Assembly: GCF_000732605.1 (NCBI RefSeq) | Contig: NZ_JPME01000004.1 | Span: 1 to 64,000 of the forward strand | Direction: 5' to 3' | DNA: 64,000 nucleotides | Source: Lacrimispora celerecrescens | Lineage (GTDB): Bacteria; Bacillota; Clostridia; Lachnospirales; Lachnospiraceae | Shown: positions 8,475-16,836 of the stretch, one piece after another | Position numbering within the stretch: position 1 is the first letter of the stretch | Layout: each line of letters begins with the position of its first letter | The notes under the pieces: model-generated | Told to the model about the DNA's origin: nothing | Database searches by the model: none | What the model saw: the letters and a program-made list of their open reading frames with translations, nothing else | Position numbers and translations under genes: made by a program

Positions 8475-9406
8475 TGGAACGTGAAGTGTTGTTAGATGTA
8501 AGGGATTTGGATGTGACCTTTGGAGAGCGCAGAAAGAAATATGAAGCGGTAAAAAAGGTAAACTTTAAAATATACAAAGGAGAAACCTTTGGGCTGGTGG
8601 GAGAGTCCGGATCAGGGAAAACCACCATTGGCCGTGCGATCATGAGGATCGTTCCAAGCTGCGGAGGAGATATTCTTTATAAAGGCGATAAGATCAATGG
8701 GAGAATCTCAGCGGAGCTGGACCGGAAGGTTATTAAGGAAATACAGATGATCTTTCAGGATCCCCAGGCTTCCTTAAATGAAAGGGCCAAGGTGGATTAT
8801 ATCATCAGCGAAGGGCTGATGAATATGGAAAAAGGATTAGGGGAAAAGGAACGGAAAAAGCGGGTAGACCAGGCCCTTCTTGATGTGGGGCTTCTTCCGG
8901 AATTTGCAAGCCGTTTCCCCCATGAGTTTTCCGGAGGTCAGAGACAGAGAATCGGGATTGCCAGATCCCTAATTATGAACCCGGATTTTATCATTGCCGA
9001 TGAACCGATTTCTGCTCTTGATGTGTCGGTCCGGGCTCAGGTGCTAAATCTCCTTGGAGATATGAAGAAGAAACGGCAGATCACCTATCTTTTTATTGCC
9101 CACGACTTATCTGTCATGAGATTTATCACGGACCGGATCGCAGTGATCCGCAAAGGTGAAATAGTGGAAATGGCGGAAACGGAGGAACTGATCACCCATG
9201 CTCTTCATCCCTATACAAGGGCGCTGCTTTCTGCAATACCCATGCCGGATCCGAAGCATGAAAAGGAGAAAAAGCTTTTGGTTTATGATCCTTCTGTTCA
9301 CGATTATTCGTGGGAAAAGGCTTCCTGGAGGGAGATAAGGCCAGAGCATTACGTGCTGGCAAACCGGAAGGAAGCGGAAGAATATAAAAAACTGTATAAG
9401 GATTGA
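8474..9406 (+). CDS. Oligopeptide ABC transporter ATPase, OppF/DppF type
   Basis: A 310-residue second ABC ATPase of the peptide transporter. Walker A GESGSGKT, signature SGGQRQR, Walker [13 protein letters not shown] and switch AHD are intact. A TTG at 8471 is in frame, but the ATG at 8474 sits eight bases after GGAGGG (8460-8465) and overlaps the OppD stop as TGATG, so I use the ATG. It is the last gene of the transcript, which ends at the terminator 9474-9532. Confidence 0.9.
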   Translation: MEREVLLDVRDLDVTFGERRKKYEAVKKVNFKIYKGETFGLVGESGSGKTTIGRAIMRIVPSCGGDILYKGDKINGRISAELDRKVIKEIQMIFQDPQASLNERAKVDYIISEGLMNMEKGLGEKERKKRVDQALLDVGLLPEFASRFPHEFSGGQRQRIGIARSLIMNPDFIIADEPISALDVSVRAQVLNLLGDMKKKRQITYLFIAHDLSVMRFITDRIAVIRKGEIVEMAETEELITHALHPYTRALLSAIPMPDPKHEKEKKLLVYDPSVHDYSWEKASWREIRPEHYVLANRKEAEEYKKLYKD

Positions 9407-9473
9407 GTGAGTATAAGAATGAGTTTTTAGTATAACGGATCATTGATGGAATCTTTAGAAAATATAATATACT

Positions 9474-9532
9474 CCTCCTGTGACAGACTGCCCGAGTGAT
9501 AAAAGCTGCCTGTTATGGGAAGGGGTTTTTTA
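9474..9532 (+). terminator. Rho-independent terminator after the peptide transporter
   Basis: A long stem: cctcctgtgacag (9474-9486) pairs with ctgttatgggaagg (9510-9523) with one bulged A and several G-T pairs, and further pairs at the base. It is followed by a T-run from 9526. Confidence 0.65.
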
Positions 9533-9546
9533 ATTTTTTGGTTTTA

Positions 9547-9575
9547 TTGACATTCCACATATCTGACCATATAAT
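9547..9575 (+). promoter_or_regulatory. Perfect sigma-A promoter of the endopeptidase/hydrolase pair
   Basis: TTGACA (9547-9552), 17-base spacer, TATAAT (9570-9575): a full consensus. Transcription should start near 9582, about 110 bases before the NlpC/P60 gene. With the terminator just upstream, this separates the catabolic pair from the transporter operon. Confidence 0.85.
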
Positions 9576-9691
9576 AATGAAAAATACAGTGCCTGGCGGT
9601 TTGCACAAAATGGGGAAACCGTTTGTACTGTCATGAAGCGGTATAAAAAGTGCCGGAAGGAATATAGCAGGAAGAACAGGAGGGGATGACG

Positions 9692-10594
9692 ATGGAATCT
9701 TATGGAATTGTAAAGATACCGGTCGCTACTATTTGGGAAGGCTGGTCGGAGATAAAAGAGAACAGCCTTGGTGAAACAGTGTCGGCCATTTCAGATGAAG
9801 GGCTGTATGGAATGGGGCTTGCGATAACCGGGCCAAACGAACGGGGATTTTATCCGGTGCGTACATTTTACGGCTATTCCGGTTTTATCAGGAAGGAAGA
9901 AATAGAACTGGTGAGTCTGGATGAGCTGAAATGCTGGGAAGAGAGCGAGCTTATGGTTACAGATGGAATCTATGTGGACATTCTTTCTCTTCCAAAGGTT
10001 CAGGGAGTGCGCCTATTAAGCCTTTTCCGTGGTTCTCTTATTAAGGTACTTTCCTTTGATTCAGAAAACGAAGGCTGGGCCAAGGTGGAGCTTTTGGATG
10101 GGCGAGTGGGCTATATGAGAAACCAGTTTTTAAGGAAAAAGGAATTTTCACAGTGCGGGCTGTGGACGGGAGAGCTTCCGCAAAAGGAAATTGTGGATGA
10201 AGCACATTTCCGTAAGTCGGTGGTAGAGACTGCAAAGCAGTATTTGGGGACCCAGTATCGTTGGGGAGGAAGATCTACCGCAGGCATCGACTGTTCCGGG
10301 CTCACTTCGGAAAGTTATCTTTTAAACGGAATCCTTATTTACCGGGATGCCAGGATAGAACCGGGATTTCCGGTACATGAAATTCCAAAGGATGAAATGC
10401 TTCCAGGGGATCTGATGTATTTCCCGGGACATATCGCCATGTATATGGGAAATGGTTCTTACATCCATTCTACAGGAAAAATTGGCAGCGGTGGTGTTGT
10501 GATTAATAGCTTAAATCCTCAGGCAGAGGACTATCGGGCGGATCTTGCGGAAAGCTGGTATGCGTCGGGGAGTATTTTTGGCACGGTCGGATAA
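9692..10594 (+). CDS. ykfC: NlpC/P60 endopeptidase with SH3 domains, cytoplasmic (YkfC-like)
   Basis: A 300-residue cysteine peptidase. Two SH3-like regions (about residues 1-75 and 85-150) precede an NlpC/P60 domain with catalytic Cys in the IDCSG motif and His in PGHIAMY. The domain order and length match YkfC, the gamma-D-glutamyl-L-diamino acid endopeptidase that cuts free murein peptides bearing an N-terminal L-Ala. No signal peptide is present, which fits a cytoplasmic recycling enzyme. An ATG at 9686 directly abuts the AGGAGG; the ATG at 9692 has a proper 8-base spacer and is chosen. It pairs functionally with the epimerase at 2265. Confidence 0.87.
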   Translation: MESYGIVKIPVATIWEGWSEIKENSLGETVSAISDEGLYGMGLAITGPNERGFYPVRTFYGYSGFIRKEEIELVSLDELKCWEESELMVTDGIYVDILSLPKVQGVRLLSLFRGSLIKVLSFDSENEGWAKVELLDGRVGYMRNQFLRKKEFSQCGLWTGELPQKEIVDEAHFRKSVVETAKQYLGTQYRWGGRSTAGIDCSGLTSESYLLNGILIYRDARIEPGFPVHEIPKDEMLPGDLMYFPGHIAMYMGNGSYIHSTGKIGSGGVVINSLNPQAEDYRADLAESWYASGSIFGTVG

Positions 10595-10629
10595 ATTATT
10601 TAATAAGTTAAGAGAAAGGGTCGGATAAA

Positions 10630-11475
10630 ATGGATTCCAGACTTACATTAGAGAAAAGAATTGAAGCGGAGATCAAGAGCTATGACGGGAAAATGGGAAT
10701 CTATCTGGATGATTTCCATGGTAATGTCATTGCTATTCACGCAGATGAAGCATTTGAGACTGCAAGTTCCATAAAGACCTATATACTGGCATGTCTGTTT
10801 GATGAGGTGGAAAAGGGAAACAAAAGCCTTGATGATATCATTGAGTACAAGGTAGAACATGCGGTAGATGGAAGCGGTGTGCTCGCAGCCCTGGAGCCGG
10901 GAGCAAAGCTCAGGGTAAAGGATGCGGCAACCTTTATGATCATTGTCAGTGATAATATTGCAACGAATATGATGATAGACTATCTTGGACTGGAAAAGAT
11001 TAACCAATGCATCAAAGCTCTTGGATGCAGGGATACGGTGCTGCACAATCCCATACACTTTGAGCAGTATGACAGACTTGGGACCAGTACACCGAGAGAT
11101 TATGCCAGTATTTTTATCAGGCTGGCAAAGGGGGAACTAATCAGTCCGAGGGCGGATGAAATGATGCTGGAAATCTTAAAAAAGCAGCATTATAACAGTA
11201 TGATTACTAAGGATTTTCCTTCATTTTACATGGACAGCGATAATACGGATGACATCTTAATTTCCGTTGCCTCTAAAAGCGGAAGCATGGATGCCTGCAG
11301 AAATGACGGCGGCCTGGTGTTTACGCCCTATGGGCCTTATGCCATCGTCATGTTTCATAAGGAATTTTCTGATGCCATGTATTATCCGGCCCACCCGGCT
11401 ACCGTGTTCGGGGCCAGGGTCAGTCGGATGATCCTGGATCAGTTTTTAGCATTGGAAGGAAGATTGTTAAAATAG
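10630..11475 (+). CDS. Second leaderless serine hydrolase of the beta-lactamase fold
   Basis: A 281-residue paralogue of the product at 1468. Motifs: SxxK at S46-S-I-K49, SDN at 107-109, and KSG at 216-218 in place of KTG. No signal peptide, lipobox or membrane span is visible. The omega-loop glutamate motif of class A beta-lactamases is not evident. It follows the NlpC/P60 gene by 35 bases and shares its promoter. The context points to a cytoplasmic step in murein-peptide breakdown. Annotation as beta-lactamase would probably be misleading. Confidence 0.8.
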   Translation: MDSRLTLEKRIEAEIKSYDGKMGIYLDDFHGNVIAIHADEAFETASSIKTYILACLFDEVEKGNKSLDDIIEYKVEHAVDGSGVLAALEPGAKLRVKDAATFMIIVSDNIATNMMIDYLGLEKINQCIKALGCRDTVLHNPIHFEQYDRLGTSTPRDYASIFIRLAKGELISPRADEMMLEILKKQHYNSMITKDFPSFYMDSDNTDDILISVASKSGSMDACRNDGGLVFTPYGPYAIVMFHKEFSDAMYYPAHPATVFGARVSRMILDQFLALEGRLLK

Positions 11476-11518
11476 AGAATTAGTGTGTATTTTTACTAAA
11501 AAAGGTTTGGATAAGTTC

Positions 11519-11546
11519 AAAAATCACGACATTATTACTGATTTTT
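11519..11546 (+). terminator. Weak AT-rich hairpin, possible terminator
   Basis: aaaaatca (11519-11526) pairs with tgattttt (11539-11546). The 3' arm ends in T but the stem is AT-rich, so efficiency is doubtful. Confidence 0.35.
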
Positions 11547-11569
11547 CGGTATCTGCTTCGGGATATTTC

Positions 11570-11578
11570 TGTTATTAT
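11570..11578 (+). promoter_or_regulatory. Candidate extended -10 promoter
   Basis: TG-T-TATTAT (11570-11578) forms an extended -10 motif about 30 bases before the lipoprotein gene. No convincing -35 box is visible. Confidence 0.3.
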
Positions 11579-11610
11579 AAGGTAATAGAAAAAAAGGAGG
11601 GATATCTATT

Positions 11611-12801
11611 ATGAAAAAAAGAACGGCATTTTTGCTGGCGCTTACAGCGGCTCTCAGTCTGACCGCATGTGGTTCCAAACAGGAGGCGGCGGCTACAAAG
11701 GCAGAGTCTGCAGCGGAGGCGCAGACGACAGCTGCCGAGACAACGGCTGCTGCGGGGGAAGAGAAAAAGGAATCAGGGGAAGATGGGGATTTATCTGAAC
11801 TGATTAAGGCAGCCCAGGCAGAAGGGGAATTAACTGTATATGGTTCCTGCGAAGAGGAGCATTTGGCTGCGGTATGCCAGTATTTTGAAAAGACTTACGG
11901 CATCAAGACAAAGTTCCAAAGACTTTCAACCTCAGAGGTTTATACCAAGGTTTCTGAGGAGGGAGGAAAGCCTTCTGCTGATGTTTGGTTTGGCGGAACG
12001 ACTGACCCCTATAACGAAGCGGTTGCAGCAGGAATTTTAATGCCTTATGATGCGATGAATGCCAAGAATCTTATAGGAGACCAGTATAAGGATCCTACAA
12101 ATAGCTGGTATGGTATTTATAAGGGAATTCTGGGCTTCATGGTGAACACGGAAGAATTAAAGAGACTTGGTTTAGAGGCTCCTAAAACTTGGGATGATTT
12201 AACGAAAGAAGAGTATAAGGGACTTATCATGCTTTCCAATCCCAATACAGCAGGCACCGCGAAACTGGTTATCAATACCATGGTACAGATGAAGGGCCAT
12301 GATGCCGCCATGGAATATTTTAAAAAGCTGGACAAGAACATTGCACAGTATACAAAATCAGGTTCCGGCCCATCTAAGATGGTTGGACCTGGAGAATGTG
12401 TCATTGGAGTCGGTTTCCTTCATGACGGAATTTACCAGATCCTTCAGGGATATGACAACATTCAGCTGATTGTTCCTGAGGACGGAACCTCCTTTGAGGT
12501 AGGAGCAACTGCGATCTTTAAGGGTGCTACCCATCCAAATGCAGCGAAGCTGTGGATCGAGTATGCCCTGTCACCAGAGTGTGTTGATCTTGCTAAGGAA
12601 AACGGCGCTTATCAGTTCCTGGTTTTAAAGAACGCAACACAGCCGGAAGAGGCTGTACGCTTTGGCCTGGATATGAATAATACTATTGATTATGATTTTG
12701 AAGATGCAAAAGAAAACAGTGCGAAATATGTGGAAGATTTCTTTGAAGCCTTGGGAAGCTCTGCAGACAAGGCAGATGCTGACCGTTTCCTGACACAGTA
12801 A
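11611..12801 (+). CDS. ABC transporter substrate-binding lipoprotein, AfuA/iron-type family
   Basis: A 396-residue extracellular binding protein of the Fe(3+)/hexose-phosphate (AfuA-like) family. The lipoprotein signal ends at lipobox LTAC with C20, followed by a long Ala/Glu/Thr linker to about residue 55. The mature domain opens with ELTVYGSCEEEH and contains the family hallmark DVWFGGTTD. Related proteins bind ferric iron, phosphonates or sugar phosphates. The downstream sensor cassette (15794-19307) favours an organic-phosphate ligand, but sequence alone does not decide. AAGGAGGG precedes the ATG. Confidence 0.85.
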   Translation: MKKRTAFLLALTAALSLTACGSKQEAAATKAESAAEAQTTAAETTAAAGEEKKESGEDGDLSELIKAAQAEGELTVYGSCEEEHLAAVCQYFEKTYGIKTKFQRLSTSEVYTKVSEEGGKPSADVWFGGTTDPYNEAVAAGILMPYDAMNAKNLIGDQYKDPTNSWYGIYKGILGFMVNTEELKRLGLEAPKTWDDLTKEEYKGLIMLSNPNTAGTAKLVINTMVQMKGHDAAMEYFKKLDKNIAQYTKSGSGPSKMVGPGECVIGVGFLHDGIYQILQGYDNIQLIVPEDGTSFEVGATAIFKGATHPNAAKLWIEYALSPECVDLAKENGAYQFLVLKNATQPEEAVRFGLDMNNTIDYDFEDAKENSAKYVEDFFEALGSSADKADADRFLTQ

Positions 12802-12845
12802 GGAGACAGGAGGCAGGAAATAAACGTCCGGCTGTATGAAGGAAC

Positions 12846-12886
12846 ATGCTGCGTAATGCGTAAAAGGCCATTACGCAGCATTTTTT
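12846..12886 (+). terminator. Strong hairpin with T-run between binding protein and permease
   Basis: Perfect 13-pair stem atgctgcgtaatg (12846-12858) with cattacgcagcat (12869-12881), followed by six T. It should act as a partial terminator, letting only some transcripts continue into the permease gene. Confidence 0.8.
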
Positions 12887-12935
12887 CATCATTGGAGTTA
12901 GGACTCCTGCCTGGAATGACGAAAGGAGGAGTATT

Positions 12936-14648
12936 ATGGCCAGCTTGCAGAGTAACCGGCTGGAGCGCAAAAAATTCTTTTCTGACCCGATTTTGGTCAG
13001 CATGATTGCAGTTTTACTTATTTTTCTTGCGCTGTTTATTCTTTATCCCCTGTTTATGCTGTTGATAGACAGTTTTTATGCGGAGGGATCTGTTACACTT
13101 CAAGTATTTCGGAGGGTTTTAAATCTGGAACGGTTTCAGAATGCTTTTAAAAATACCCTTGTTCTTGGATTTATTACGGGGACGGCTTCTACGGCCATCG
13201 GTTTGCTGTTTGCTTATGTCGAGGTATATGTGAAGCTGAAAACTAAGGTTTTGGAGAAGCTCTTCGGGCTTGTTTCCATGCTTCCGGTGGTATCCCCACC
13301 ATTTGTTCTATCTTTGTCCATGATCATGCTTTTTGGAAGGAGCGGCCTGATCAGCAGGTCCCTGCTTCACATATATGATTCTAATGTCTATGGGCTTAAG
13401 GGAATTGCCATTGTCCAGACTCTGACCTTTTTTCCGGTATGCTACTTAATGCTAAAAGGGCTTTTAAAAAATATTGATCCTTCTCTTGAGGAGGCCACCA
13501 GGGATATGGGGGCCACCAGGTGGAAGGTGTTTTCCAGTGTTACGTTTCCACTTTTGCTTCCGGGTCTTGGCAATGCGTTTCTGGTGACCTTTATTGAGTC
13601 TGTGGCGGATTTTGCAAATCCCATGCTGATCGGCGGGTCTTATGATACTTTGGCTACTACCATTTACTTACAGGTGACAGGAGCTTATGACTCCACGGGT
13701 GCGGCAGCCATGTCAGTTGTTCTGCTGTCCCTGACGGTTGTGTTGTTCCTGATACAGAAGTATTATCTGGAAAAGAAAACAGCAGCTACTTTGACGGGTA
13801 AGGCTTCCCGCATGAGAATGCTTATTGAGGATAAGAGTGTGACCGTCCCTTTGACTTGCTTCTGCGGCATTGTAGCGGCTTTTGTCCTGCTGATGTACAT
13901 CATGGTTCCCTTTGGCGCACTGTTTACTCTCTGGGGAAGGGACTACAGCTTAAGCCTCAAGTGGTTTCAATATATGTTTAAAACCAGTGGAATCAAGGCA
14001 TTTAAGGACTCCTTCGTGCTGTCCTTAATCGCTGCGCCTCTCACGGCATTTCTTTCCATGGTCATTTCTTATCTTGTGGTTAAGAAGCGGTTTAAGGCAA
14101 AGGGTTTTATTGAATTTGTTTCCATGCTGGCCATGGCTGTTCCGGGAACGGTTCTTGGTATTGGATATATCCGGGGGTACGCTAACGGATTGTTCCGTTC
14201 CGGATTTATGAGCGGTCTTTATGGAACAGGACTCATTCTGATCATTGTATTTATTGTCCGGAGCCTTCCCACCGGTACCAGAAGCGGGATATCTGCCCTG
14301 CGTCAGATTGATAAGTCCATAGAGGAATCTGCTTATGACATGGGAGCCAATTCTGCCAGGGTGTTTATGTCCGTGACCCTTCCTCTTATTAAGGATTCTT
14401 TTTTCAGCGGTCTGGTAACCGCCTTTGTTCGCAGCATTACCGCTATTTCCGCCATTATCCTGCTGGTGACGCCAGATTTTCTGTTAATCACCTGCCAGAT
14501 CAATGAACAGGCGGAAAAGGGAAATTACGGTGTGGCCTGTGCTTATGCAACCGTATTGATTCTCATTACTTATGGTGCGGTTCTCATCATGAATGCTATG
14601 ATGAAGTTCTTCGGTGTCAGCAGAGTCGTGAAGGAAGTCCAGGATTAA
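12936..14648 (+). CDS. ABC transporter permease with two fused transport domains (AfuB/FbpB type)
   Basis: A 570-residue membrane protein with about twelve spans. It holds two binding-protein-dependent permease domains, each with an EAA loop: EEATRDMGATRWKVF (around residue 190) and EESAYDMGANSARVF (around residue 465). Such double-length permeases are typical of the iron/AfuB family, where one gene supplies both halves of the channel. AAAGGAGG lies before the ATG. The ATPase gene begins 19 bases after the stop. Confidence 0.88.
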   Translation: MASLQSNRLERKKFFSDPILVSMIAVLLIFLALFILYPLFMLLIDSFYAEGSVTLQVFRRVLNLERFQNAFKNTLVLGFITGTASTAIGLLFAYVEVYVKLKTKVLEKLFGLVSMLPVVSPPFVLSLSMIMLFGRSGLISRSLLHIYDSNVYGLKGIAIVQTLTFFPVCYLMLKGLLKNIDPSLEEATRDMGATRWKVFSSVTFPLLLPGLGNAFLVTFIESVADFANPMLIGGSYDTLATTIYLQVTGAYDSTGAAAMSVVLLSLTVVLFLIQKYYLEKKTAATLTGKASRMRMLIEDKSVTVPLTCFCGIVAAFVLLMYIMVPFGALFTLWGRDYSLSLKWFQYMFKTSGIKAFKDSFVLSLIAAPLTAFLSMVISYLVVKKRFKAKGFIEFVSMLAMAVPGTVLGIGYIRGYANGLFRSGFMSGLYGTGLILIIVFIVRSLPTGTRSGISALRQIDKSIEESAYDMGANSARVFMSVTLPLIKDSFFSGLVTAFVRSITAISAIILLVTPDFLLITCQINEQAEKGNYGVACAYATVLILITYGAVLIMNAMMKFFGVSRVVKEVQD

Positions 14649-14667
14649 GTTTAAGGAGGAATATAAC

Positions 14668-15743
14668 ATGGAAAAACAGAAAAAAGGCGTTCGGTTGGAA
14701 CGTATTTCAAAGATATATATGGATCCAAAGACAGGTAAGGAGTTTTATGCGGTAAAGGATACAACTCTGGATATTGAACCGGGATCCTTTGTCACCTTAT
14801 TGGGACCGTCGGGCTGCGGTAAGACGACTACCCTTCGTATGATTGCGGGATTTGAAAGCCCGGATGAGGGGGAAATTTATCTGGGAGGAGAAGCAATCAA
14901 CCATTTGACTCCCAATAAAAGGGATACGGCCATGGTGTTCCAGAGCTATGCCCTTCTGCCTCATTATAACGTGTTTGACAACGTAGCCTACGGTCTTAAG
15001 ATCCGGAAGGTTCCAAAGGATGAGATCAGGGAACGGGTCATGAATATATTAAAGCTGGTGGAAATGGAAGGGATGGAGACCCGTATGACAAACCAGCTTT
15101 CCGGCGGACAGCAGCAGCGTGTGGCATTAGCCAGAGCCTGGTCATTGAACCGGGAGTCCTGCTTTTTGACGAGCCTTTAAGCAACTTAGATGCAAAGCTG
15201 AGGGTGACTATGAGAACTGAGATCCGAAAGATACAGCAGAAAGTCGGAATTACGGCGATCTATGTAACCCACGACCAGTCAGAAGCCATGAGTATCTCCG
15301 ATAAGATCATCATTATGAGCAAAGGTAAGGTGGAGCAGATTGGAAGCCCCAGAGAGATCTATTATCATCCCGCTTCTAAATTTGTAGCTGATTTTATTGG
15401 AGAAGCCAACTTCTTAAAGGCAAAGGTTTTGTCGGAAGAAGGAGAAAAGGCAATGATCTCGGTGGCAGGTAAGGAGTTCCAGGTAAACAATTTTGCGGGT
15501 GCCCATACCGGAGAAGAGGCGACTTTGGTGATCAGGCCGGAGGGAGCGATCCTGGCTGAGCAGGGGATTTTAGAGGGACTTGTCACTTTATCCACCTTCA
15601 TGGGATCTTATCAGTACTATCAGATCATGGTGGGAGATATGGAACTTCAGATTACGGATTATAACCCGGTCAACCGGAGAATCTACGAAGTGGGTGAAAA
15701 AGCTTATCTGGATTTTGATCCAAAGGGTGTTTACATCCTGTAG
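14668..15743 (+). pseudogene. ABC transporter ATPase (AfuC/FbpC/PotA type), interrupted by a one-base frameshift
   Basis: An ABC ATPase split into two frames. Frame one runs from 14668 to a stop at 15178-15180 and holds Walker A GPSGCGKT, the Q-loop and the signature LSGGQQQR. After about 15138 the correct reading is one base off: there it continues ALVIEPG, Walker B LLFDEPLSNLD, switch THD and the C-terminal TOBE-like domain to 15743. Adding one C in the run gcc|tgg (15136-15139, giving gccctgg) restores a single 358-residue protein, the normal family length. It may be a real inactivating mutation or a sequencing indel. The rest of the gene is intact and shows no other decay. Confidence 0.85.
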
Positions 15744-15793
15744 CACTGTGTTAGAATAATAATAATAAGTTTGAAGGGCAGGAAACAGGGACG

Positions 15794-16822
15794 ATGAAAA
15801 GCTGGACCTTACGTGCTGCGGCTCTATTGTGCATAGTCTGTCTGGCAGGCTGCGACCGCAGTTCCCGGATGGTGCCCGCAGAGTTTCACAAGGATGAGGA
15901 ACTGGTTGTGTACTGTCCTCATCCGCTGGAATTTATTAATCCCATTGTTTCGGAATTCGAGGAACAGACAGGGATTAAGGTGGAGGTATGCACGGGAGGG
16001 ACGGGAGAACTGCTAAACATGGTGGAGGACAGGAAGGAACCCAGATGCGATATTTTCTGGGGTGGCTCCCTGTCTACCACTATGGCCAAAAGCGAGCTAT
16101 TTGAGCCTTATATCAGTAAAAATGAATCCATGATCCAGGAAGATTACAGAAATAGGGAAGGAAATATGACCCGGTTTACGGATGTTCCAAGCCTTCTCAT
16201 GGTGAATACCAATCTTGCTGGAGATAACATCATAGAAGGGTATGGGGACCTTCTTAAGCCTGAGCTTTTCGGAAAGATTGCCATGTGCGATCCTTCTACC
16301 TCCTCCTCGGCGTTTGAGCATCTGATCAATATGCTTTATGCCATGGGGGGAGGAGATCCGGAGGCCGGCTGGGACTATGTGGAAGCCTTTTGTAAAAACC
16401 TGGATGGAAAGCTTCTTCAAAGTTCCTCTGAAGTATATCAGGGAGTGGCTGAAGGGCGTTATACGGTAGGACTTACCTTTGAAGAAGGGGCAGCTCACTA
16501 CATTGCTTCCGGATATCCGGTCAGTGTGGTGTATATGAAGGAGGGGGTTATATCCAAACCGGATGTAGTATGCATCATCAAGGGTTCCGGCCACATGGAG
16601 TCAGCAAAGCAATTTGTGGATTTTGTAACGGGTAAGGATGCCCAGACGGTTATTTCTGAAAGTCTTGGAAGGCGTTCCGTAAGGACGGATGTAAATGAAC
16701 CGGAATATCTGCTGGATAAACAGGAGATCCACATCATTTATGACGAGGAAGGCGTGGTAAAGGAGAACAAAATGGAATGGCTGAGACACTTTTCAGAGGT
16801 TTTTCAAAGCACCCTGAATTAG
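15794..16822 (+). CDS. Second AfuA-type binding lipoprotein, probable sensor subunit (HptA-like)
   Basis: A 342-residue lipoprotein of the same binding-protein family as 11611. Lipobox LAGC with C20, then the mature domain starting ELVVYCPHPLEF and the hallmark DIFWGGSLS. It lies immediately before a sensor kinase and response regulator with 14 bases in between. That order, binding protein - YesM-type kinase - AraC-type regulator, is that of S. aureus hptA-hptS-hptR, where the lipoprotein presents sugar phosphate to the kinase. I infer a sensing role; an alternative is a second transport-binding protein. Confidence 0.8.
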   Translation: MKSWTLRAAALLCIVCLAGCDRSSRMVPAEFHKDEELVVYCPHPLEFINPIVSEFEEQTGIKVEVCTGGTGELLNMVEDRKEPRCDIFWGGSLSTTMAKSELFEPYISKNESMIQEDYRNREGNMTRFTDVPSLLMVNTNLAGDNIIEGYGDLLKPELFGKIAMCDPSTSSSAFEHLINMLYAMGGGDPEAGWDYVEAFCKNLDGKLLQSSSEVYQGVAEGRYTVGLTFEEGAAHYIASGYPVSVVYMKEGVISKPDVVCIIKGSGHMESAKQFVDFVTGKDAQTVISESLGRRSVRTDVNEPEYLLDKQEIHIIYDEEGVVKENKMEWLRHFSEVFQSTLN

Positions 16823-16836
16823 AATAGGGAGGGAGC

